In this document: piece after piece, positions 56,361 through 64,000 of the stretch
Layout of the letters: every line of letters begins with the position of its first letter
How positions within the stretch are numbered: position 1 is the first letter of the stretch
Assembly (NCBI GenBank): GCA_019671135.1
Contig: JAHRHY010000019.1
Coordinates: 434,001-498,000 of the forward strand
Direction of reading: 5' to 3'
Length of the DNA stretch: 64,000 nt
Source: Linnemannia hyalina
Taxonomy: Eukaryota; Mortierellomycota; Mortierellomycetes; Mortierellales; Mortierellaceae
Made by a program: the position numbers and the translations under genes
Notes under the pieces: generated by a model
Databases searched by the model: none
What the model was told of the DNA's origin: nothing
What the model saw: the letters and a program-made list of their open reading frames with translations, nothing else

Positions 56361-59350
56361 TTATACCTCGGAGGATCGATTTTTCTTATCTTTGCCCAAA
56401 GAAAGAGGCGCCCACAAGAAGCCCATACTTCTCCGTCCAGATTTCTTGCTGCTCGATGACGACGAAGACAGAGACCCATCTGTCGTCACGCTCTTTCTCA
56501 ATGTGAGCATCCCCTCGGGCGGTGGTGGCGGTCTCTTATTCCCATTTCCTGCAGAGTCCGACAACATGGCCGACGCAAAACTCAATGACGAACTGATCGA
56601 CGCCGCTGGCGAAGGTGGCGTCAAAGTAGTCGAGGCAGTGATGGGCGCAAAGATCGATCCCTTGGACGGCCTCTTCGCAGCTGACGCCCTCGCAGCCGCA
56701 GTTTGTCCATGACCAGGTTCCGGACTCCGTGATCGTACGCGTTCCAGCTCGATAGGGTTTGACTTACTCCCCTCATCCACGGAGGCCCTAGAAGTCTGTC
56801 TGGACAATGGGCTGGAATAAAAGAGTTGTGGTGCGGCTTGGATCTGCTCATCTGGAGCGTCAGAGAATCCGGCGACCGAGGAGCGTCGACGGAAAATGCC
56901 CTTGGCTTTGGTCTTTGATTTGATCAGCTTGCTGGCGGGACGGACGACGGTCACGGGGACAGGGGAGTGGTTCAAGAGGTACCGGGACACACTTCCCAGC
57001 AGGAACCCCTTGACGGAGCTCCGTCCTCGTGTGCCCACAACCAACATGGATGGTTCGTACATCTTGATCTAAATTGTTGCAATGGACGGGAGAAAAATAT
57101 ATGGACGACGTAAAAAAGGATTCGGTCAGCGCCTATTTTCTATTTTTACGGCAAAAGAGGAAAAAGAGGGATTATGCGCTCGCTTGAACGAGTGAGTATG
57201 CGCTCATTGCTTCTTACCATGTGTTGGATGGTATCGCGGACAGCACCGACGACATATTCGACAACAATGTTGACCTGCTTCGGATTCGACTTGTTCTTCT
57301 CCCGGATCATGTTCATGATCTTTGTTGCCTCTGAGCGTGCTGCAACCTCCTGTCCTTGGAACGAGGGGATCCCGGACTTGGCGACTATCAGCGAAAAAGA
57401 AGGAAAATCCTCAATGGTTAACTTGAGCTGCTCATTCCTTACTCTCTCATTCTCACTCTCCGACTCTCCTGTCCTTGTTTTTTTTTTCATTTCAACCGTC
57501 CGTCGGTCAAGTGAGCTGTTGGATTGTGGCGCTCTCTCTCCTCTCTCTCCTTCCCCGAGAGGAAAAAAGGTGCATATTTTCATGCCCTCTTGAGCCTCTT
57601 GTGTGCCTGTGGGCTTGGACAACAGCTCCTCCTCACCAATCAGACTACGACGTTGTGCGCTTTGTTCCCTCCTTTGTCCCCATTGTTTGTGTTGTGGAGT
57701 AACGATGCAGTCAATAGCTTTTCCTGCCGTGGATCCTGTGGGGAGAATGAGAGCAAAGCGCCTGGTGAAGCATGTAGCCCGGTCCAGCTCATGCACTTGC
57801 CCTCCTTCGCAGCTTCTATGACCTCCTCCGTCCTCTAACCATGTGCATCTCCTCCTGTCCAGGTAACTGTCCATTCCTTTCTGACTCTTGTCCTGAATGT
57901 GCACGCAATTAAAGAGCTCGCTCCTTTTTGCGTTGCTGAAATCGATTCCTCCTTTTCTTTTCCATAGGGTTGTTTGAGCTATCCGTGCTTTTGCTCTCCT
58001 TGAACAAATGTCCACTGTAACTGAAAGATAGAAGAGCATACATGATGCAAGAGGCACTGAGTGAGAAGAGAGAGAGAGCACTTACAGGAATCTCTCAATT
58101 CGACGGGCACCACTCTCAATGCAACAATCTAACAGACATTAAAAGGGGTTGGCAGTACGGTTAGTTATCTCTTTCTTATTCGTCGTTAAGAATAAATACG
58201 AAGCCCAAGATTGTCCTGTCTTTCAGGTGGATAGCAAAGCCCACACCAATTGAACGCAAGATGCACTCCCACTTTGTTTCGTCCGAATAAATAATATGAA
58301 CAGATAAATGAAAAAAGATCTCATACGTAACCCGACTGATACCAGATATCATGTACCCAGGTCGCTGTAAAGTAATCCCTACCTCCTTTCCCTTGGACTG
58401 AAGAGAAATGAAATGAGAGAATTATTTTCACTGAATGAAGCTCCAGTTAAAGTAACTCACTCAGGTGGGCATGCTGTTCACATTCAAATTCCAATCGGGT
58501 CCGCTCACACTCAACCGACCACTCCTGTCACATTGTCTTTTTTTTTTTTTTTTTTCTTTTTTTCTTTGGCTTTCCAATTAGCCTATGATGATGGCTATCA
58601 CCCTCCTCCCTCTCTCTCCTTGGTCAACAAATAAAGCATCGTCCTGTCTGCCTTCTCTTCTGTAGCTTGTTTTTTTGTTTGTGTGTATGTTTGTTTGTTG
58701 TGGTGTGGATTGTCACCCTTCTCGCCAGAAAGACAACTAAAGAAATTGACGCATCCTGGCAGTTGGGACTTTCCCTCACAAGCTCACAATGGAAATAAAA
58801 CCTCGTCCTCCTCCTCCTACTTCATGCAAAAGATAAAAAAAAATGAAACTTTTTGCGCAATAAACAAACAAGCAAAGAAGAAAGAAGTGCGCCTTACCTC
58901 GTCACCATCCTCGACCATGTTTTCCATAACCCATTGGAGCGCATGGGAACTGTACTCGTTCAAATCAGTGCCGACAAGAAAGGTCCTGCTCCTCCTGGTT
59001 CGACGCCATCCGTCAGTTCTGGCCTGGAGCGTGAATGCGTACTCGGCGGGGGTGTCGCAGCCAAGGGTATCGAACCCCACGCGAGCAATATAGCCATTCT
59101 TGGATCGTTCTTTGGCGGGTGCCTCTGTGGCTCGTGAATGAGAGTTGGAGTCGGTTGAAGAGGAGCTGTTGGCCGAGAGGAGGTCTTTGGTGTGGTCGTT
59201 GTTGGTGGAAAGGGAGGTGGTGGTTGAGTTTGTAGGAGATCCGGTGGGTGTAGAGGTTGTGGAGGGGAGTGTAGGGGAGAGAGAGGGGGATGATCCTGGG
59301 GAGGGAAACATGCCCGAGCCTTTGATCTGGCTGTTATCGGTAATCTCCAT
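56361..59350 (-). CDS. Universal stress protein (UspA) domain protein
   Basis: Exons (minus): 59350-58898, 58397-58383, 58128-58086, 57384-57218, 57068-56361; 461 residues. ATG 59350 is the first true ATG of the frame. Residues 1-125 are Ser/Thr/Pro-rich and disordered. The USP fold begins at RTFLVGTDLNEYSSHALQWV, continues through IVALRVVPVE and VNIVVEYVVGAV, and ends VPVTVVRP. The ATP-binding signature G-x2-G-x9-G-S is intact (Gly238, Gly241, Gly251, Ser252 in VVGTRGRSSVKGFLLGSVSRYLL), so it is probably an ATP-binding type. The remaining 180 residues are basic and Ser-rich, rich in RRxS-type sites. Exon 2 is only 15 nt (SKGKE) and intron 3 is 701 nt. Role in stress response is inferred from the family. 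Confidence 0.87.
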
Positions 59351-60780
59351 AGCGACGTAAGTTGCTGTATCTGTTACTTTGTGTGAGGTATTTGTGGAAA
59401 CGAGGTTGGAAAAGGTGAATGAAAGCAACCGAGGAAAGGAAAGGAACGAGGAATGAAGAAAGAACGATTGGAAAGTGGTAAAGGAGTGTGGGTTGAGAAG
59501 AAAAGGTAAAAACGAAGAAGAGAAAGAAAGGAGAAGGGAGAAGAAGGTGGAGGATTGGAGGTGAAGAAGAAACGAAGAGGAGAGAATAGAAGAAACAGAA
59601 GAAACAGAAGAAACAGAAGAAACAGAAGAAAAAGAAAATATTTTCCGTGTTCGCGGTTAGAAGGGCGGGGAGAGTGAGAGAGTCAGTCTGACAGTCATGC
59701 CATGTCCGTCGGACTGGTTTTGTGGTGATGTGTTTGCCGAAGAAATGAATAAGGAGAACTGGCCACTTTTTTGTCTCTGTGCTATATCGATGATGCTTAT
59801 AACACAGGCAATGCTGTCACCTCGCATGTCCATCTCTCTCTCTCTCTCTCTCTTCGTTGCTCTCTGCATACTGCATGCTGTGCTATTTTATCCACTCTCT
59901 CTTCACCTACTCACATATTCACTCCCCATCGACAATCGATGTTCAAAGGAGTTGACTTGCCGCGTAACACCAACAACAAAGCAATCGCTTCCAAATCGGG
60001 CCATTGTCCCTTTCCTCGGATGCCACTTTCTCGTCCATCTTGCTCAAAGTTTATTTCGTTCAAAGGAAAGGGACCAACCTGACATTCCAACACCTCTCTT
60101 TTCAAGCGGAGTTCGACTTTTCATCATTACTGCAAGGTGTAAACAAGTCAGAAGACGAGAAGAAGGTACTGTTCACACTTCCGAGGTGTATATAGTCTAC
60201 TTGCCTTGTACCGGGTTATAGAGGATATTCTCGTGAGGCTAAAAAAAAAACAAGCGACAGCCCCAGCTCAGCTACTCAGCCTGGCTGGCCATTCGCCCTG
60301 GTCTTCAATTCTTCAATTCTGGTCTTGCTGGATTTTTGCCATTTCAGGAGTCTGGCCGTTTATTCTTTTCATTTCTTGTTGTTGGGTTCCCGCAGAATTG
60401 AAAGAAGACGTGGAAAGACGAATGAGCACAAGAGGAGAGAGGAGTGAAAGACTGAGCAAGAAATGGCAGAGCAAGATACTAATACCAACGGCTCCCCGGT
60501 GGGTGAAAGAGCAAGGAGGCGCTCAAGGGGTTCAACTGGGTGCAGGCCAATTGCTAAAAATGTGACTGCCTTCTGTGCAACTGCCCTGAAGTGGAAAATA
60601 CAAGCAAAGCTCGCGCTCTTTCAGAATCACTCTCAAACTCGATTCACTCTTGCAGGACACTTGTACTCTTCTTCACATCAACCGACACGGTTTTAGAAGG
60701 AACAACAGGAAACAAGACAACAACTCTCACATAACTACATACTCAAGCGCACACTCATCGCGCACAGAAAAACGACACAG
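59351..60780. other. Divergent promoter region USP / ORC4
   Basis: 1.43 kb between divergent starts. Holds a 9-bp repeat (aagaaacag, 59589-59633), a CT microsatellite at 59832-59852, and mixed sequence up to the ORC4 ATG. No gene or clear regulatory site recognised. Confidence 0.45.
59589..59633. repeat. 9-bp tandem repeat (aagaaacag)
   Basis: Four perfect units plus a degenerate one, in the leader/promoter of the USP gene. Confidence 0.9.
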
Positions 60781-63323
60781 ATGTCAGTAGAAGAACTCGT
60801 CTCATTGGCAAAGACTGCCATCTCGGCGCGTCTTGCAGAACGGTCTCTGCCCGTCGCTCTCGTAGGTCTTGAAGAGCAATACAAGTAACGGATACAATAC
60901 TCATGGCTCAACACCCCTTGCTTTGTTGCGCTTTCTTGTCGTGTTCAAAAACAGGAGCAATACGAACATGTACGTCGACTATGATGGGAGTGGCTCATCA
61001 AAAGTTCGGTGTACCTTTTCTTGAAAACCAACAACGATCACTCACTAAATAGAAAAGTCCTAGGACTTATGCGGCGTACGATTGAAACAGGCGAGAGCAA
61101 CTCTTGCTTGATCCTAGGACCTCGCGGCACAGGAAAGACTATGGTACGAACTTTCTCGGATCAGACTTTTGAGCTAGGCGTAGGACTGCCAGGACATTTG
61201 CTAACGTACTAACTTTTCTGCTTTATTCACTTTCCTGTAACTGTAGCTTGTACGGCAGGCTCTGAAAGATCTGGAAAGACAGTTCGGGACATCATACCAG
61301 GACGAATATGGTGAAGATGAAGACGATATGGACGTTGATGTTGTGCGCAAGGACTTTATGGTGGTCCATCTCAATGGACTTGTCCAGACAGACGATCGAA
61401 TGGCACTGAAGGAGATCATGCGTCAGCTTTCACGGGAAGGAGAATCAGAGCTTGGAAATTCTAATGTAAGTACTCTTGCAACCTGACCCTTTACTCTCGT
61501 CTGTTGAGAAAGGCTGCCTTCTAATGCTATTTTCCTCCGCAATGGCTCCACAAATATTTAGACTTCGTTTTCAGACTCGTTACCTTCACTGTTGACCTTC
61601 TTGAAAGCAGGAACGAAGGCTCAGTACCCCATCATCTTTATTCTGGACGAGTTTGATCTGTTTGCCCAACATACCAAGCAATCTCTCCTCTACAACCTCT
61701 TTGATGTAGCCCAGAGTGCAGAATGGCCCATTGCCGTCATTGGTTTAACTTGCCGCATGGTAAGGCTTCTCACTTGGACAGGGAAACAAACTGTTGTCGA
61801 AGCGCCACTAAATCAGAGACAAAGAGTAACTCGGATCTTCTTTTTAATGTATATGCTCATAGGATGCACTGGAGTTACTGGAGAAGCGTGTCAAATCTCG
61901 GTTCTCACATCGACACTACTACACCTTCCCACCAAGCGACTATCACGACTACATCGACATTTGCAAGAATGCATTGCTGTTGACACCTGCCGATCTGGAG
62001 ATTCAGACTGACGTGATGATGGTAGGCACAGACCATCGGACAGCAGAGGCGTTCATGAAAGAGTTCAACCAACGAGTCAAGGTAAAAAAATCCTCAAAGT
62101 TTGCCAAATCGACTGGTTAGCATTTTTCATCTGGACGTTTGTTCCGTTTATGCTGTTTTGGGTCGCGTGTGGGTCGATTGTTTGAGTGAGCCGCCCAACA
62201 AGTTGTCTCACAGTAATTTTTTTTCTTCTTGCCACTGCTGCTGGTTCCTAGACTCTTTTTGAGGACGGTGGCTTTTCCAAAGTCGTCCAACGGATCTTTG
62301 ATTTGATGAAGGACGTCCGAGCATTCTACCGACTCTGCGTACGTGTTTTTTTGCATGTTGTTTCGTCTCCTGCCTTTTTTTACGCCTTGTACTCTATTAC
62401 TGCTTCTATGCACTTTTTGGTCGCATTCTTGTTATCCCTGGATGCGCATTGACGTGTGGGGGAAATAGATCGAAGAAGGAGGGGTGACACTTGACTTTGC
62501 CAACAACAGGCAACAAAAAAGGAGACGCACACGACGATGGCGTGAGATACGCTAAGAGAAGACTAATAGTTTCTTTCTTCCTTCTCGCTCTGACCTATTA
62601 TTCCGGGACACGCATACGTAACACCAATACAAAAAAACACTCCGAAACAGTTTGGCCCGGTTGCAGAGCTGTCGAAGGAAAGCCCCTATTTGAGGGCCTC
62701 GCAGTTTTACGAATCAGGATTGCAACAGCGGGTAGACAACAAGACTGAGCTTCTCAAGGGAACGTCTCTTCTAGAGCTGTCGCTGTTGATTGCGATCAAG
62801 CACTTGGTTGAGCGAGAGGTGACTTCGTTCAACTTTGAGATGGTGTATGACGAGTACAAGGATTTTATGGATATGGCCGTTGTACGGGGCACCATGGCTT
62901 CTTCGGCGAGTTCGCTGGGCGTGGGCAGTGGCGGGTCGATTGCTTCATCTGATGGAGTATCACTGCGCCTCTACAAGAAAGCTGTTGCCTTGAAGGTAAT
63001 GTTCATTCTGCCAATCGCGGATCAATATCCCATGGAATGCATGATTCTTTCTCTCTCTGATTCCAGGATTATTATTATTGCGATCAATTTTGATTTGATC
63101 AAACCTGATGGACATACTCACAACATCAACAACCAACAAATAATAGGCGTTTGAGCACCTAGTCGAGGCCGAGTTACTGCGGCCGGCGGATTCGTTCAGC
63201 AAGGGACCGAAGGAGTACCGTATGATGCGGGTGATGCTCGATGCCTCGCAGATATCGGACGTAGTCCTGAAACACCGCGACTGCCCAACCATCGTCGCGC
63301 GTTGGGCTGCCCGTCGAGGCTAA
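60781..63323 (+). CDS. ORC4: Origin recognition complex subunit 4
   Basis: AAA+ subunit of the six-protein complex that marks replication origins and loads the MCM helicase. Exons 60781-60884, 61053-61143, 61247-61465, 61562-61759, 61863-62081, 62252-62338, 62651-62995, 63147-63323; 479 residues, normal for ORC4 outside budding yeasts. Walker A is GPRGTGKT (about residues 58-65) and Walker B is [23 protein letters not shown] and the sensor-1 area [26 protein letters not shown] are characteristic of Orc4, including the arginine-rich finger region. The C-terminal winged-helix part includes [12 protein letters not shown] and [12 protein letters not shown]. All key residues appear intact. An extra Ser/Gly-rich loop ([17 protein letters not shown]) lies within the winged-helix region. 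Confidence 0.95.
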
Positions 63324-64000
63324 TTTTTTTTTTCTAATAAATATTGCACCAATGGTGACTGTGAAAACATTGGCCGTGTTTATTAGAGTGCCAAGCGAAG
63401 GTGGCACCTTTTTTTTTTTTTTTTTTCTCTTTCCCTTCTTCCTCTTTCCCTTCGTTTTTTCACACCGTTTCGTTCCCCCTTCCCTTTTCTCCCCTCACCA
63501 AGCGCCTGACAACCGCAAAGCGAGGTGCCCCTCCTCCCTCTTTACATACACTCTCATCCATAGCCTTCTCCACACTCTCGATCTCAACCAACGCTCTTGA
63601 GGTTCATCAACAACCATCAACCAAACAACCTCTTCCAACACACACGCTCCAAGTCTTCTCACTCGGCCGAACCCGCGTGAGCTGACTTATCCTTTGCCGA
63701 CAAAGCAAAAAACTCCCATTCTCTCCAAGTTGGATTCCGCAAGATCACACCTGATCGTCCGCTACCTTTTGCCTTCGCAATCGATAGCGTTAGCCTGCTT
63801 CACCTTCCTACCTTGATCCACCAAGATTATTCGCTTCCATGGGAGGGTAAAGACCAACACTTCACTCCACTCACCACTACACTACTTCCACCACAACCAC
63901 CAACAAAAAGAAATCGCCATCTCATGTTCTTTTTTTTTTCGCTTTTCACGTTCTCCTCAGGCAACAGTCCTACCTTTTCGGACTTTCTTTTCTTACCTTC
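63324..64000. other. ORC4 3' flank and leader of an off-window gene
   Basis: After the ORC4 polyadenylation signal there is a T18 tract (63411-63426 region) and 500 bp of C/T-rich sequence resembling the long leaders seen elsewhere. A gene may start beyond the right edge on the plus strand; none is visible inside. Confidence 0.4.
63336..63341 (+). terminator. AATAAA polyadenylation signal of ORC4
   Basis: Hexamer 13 nt after the stop codon, preceded by a T-rich tract starting at the stop (TAATTTTTTTTT). Confidence 0.45.

Noticed and set aside
59351..59428. Longer N-terminus for the USP protein
   Set aside because: The extended frame begins with TTG, not ATG; the first ATG is at 59350.
1..64000. 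Mobile elements, tRNA or rRNA genes
   Set aside because: No reverse transcriptase, transposase, terminal repeat or cloverleaf was recognised by eye on either strand; a tRNAscan or repeat-library search could still find something short.

Overview
The window is nuclear DNA from a filamentous fungus. Most genes are split by short GT-AG introns (many 70-250 nt). Untranslated regions are pyrimidine-rich, homopolymer tracts of 20-29 nt are common, and the gene content is typically fungal (Rtt106, Ost4, Hap5, Lcb3, Ara2, Spo14-type phospholipase D). Dense introns, large F-box paralogues and lipid genes resembling those of oleaginous fungi suggest an early-diverging lineage such as Mortierellomycotina. 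That placement is inference; nothing was searched. I see no transposase, reverse transcriptase, viral gene, tRNA or rRNA.

Layout. 1-2.6 kb: gene-free, opening with a 35-bp minisatellite. 2.6-8.1 kb: asparagine synthetase and a PlsC-type acyltransferase, both minus. 9.7-16.1 kb: a 12-exon phospholipase D, then a 35-residue OST4 gene and two tandem F-box paralogues, all plus. 22-26.6 kb: NF-YC/HAP5 (minus), a CsbD/Hmp1-like stress protein (plus) and a CBM48 protein (minus). 26.6-31.3 kb: gene-poor. 31.3-40.6 kb: three plus-strand nuclear-type genes, namely a three-repeat MYB protein that also carries five C2H2 zinc-finger candidates, an unrecognised 991-residue acidic protein, and histone chaperone RTT106. 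40.7-44.3 kb: an L-type amino-acid permease with a very long tail (minus). 44.3-48.2 kb: gene-poor and rich in GA/GT microsatellites. 48.2-53.3 kb: sphingoid-base-phosphate phosphatase LCB3 and aldo-keto reductase ARA2 (both minus). 54.3-63.3 kb: an FAD amine oxidase (plus), a universal-stress-protein gene (minus) and ORC4 (plus). The last 0.7 kb looks like promoter or leader of a gene beyond the edge.

Functional links. No biosynthetic cluster is evident; this is a mostly housekeeping region. The acyltransferase and phospholipase D are divergent and both belong to families that can make phosphatidic acid. The ASN1 promoter carries two Gcn4-like near-matches just above a TATA box, fitting general amino-acid control. 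The HAP5 promoter carries two CCAAT boxes, fitting autoregulation. The least ordinary protein is the MYB/C2H2 combination. Splice models were built by eye: every exon chain was checked for GT-AG borders, phase and total length divisible by three, but no transcripts were available.
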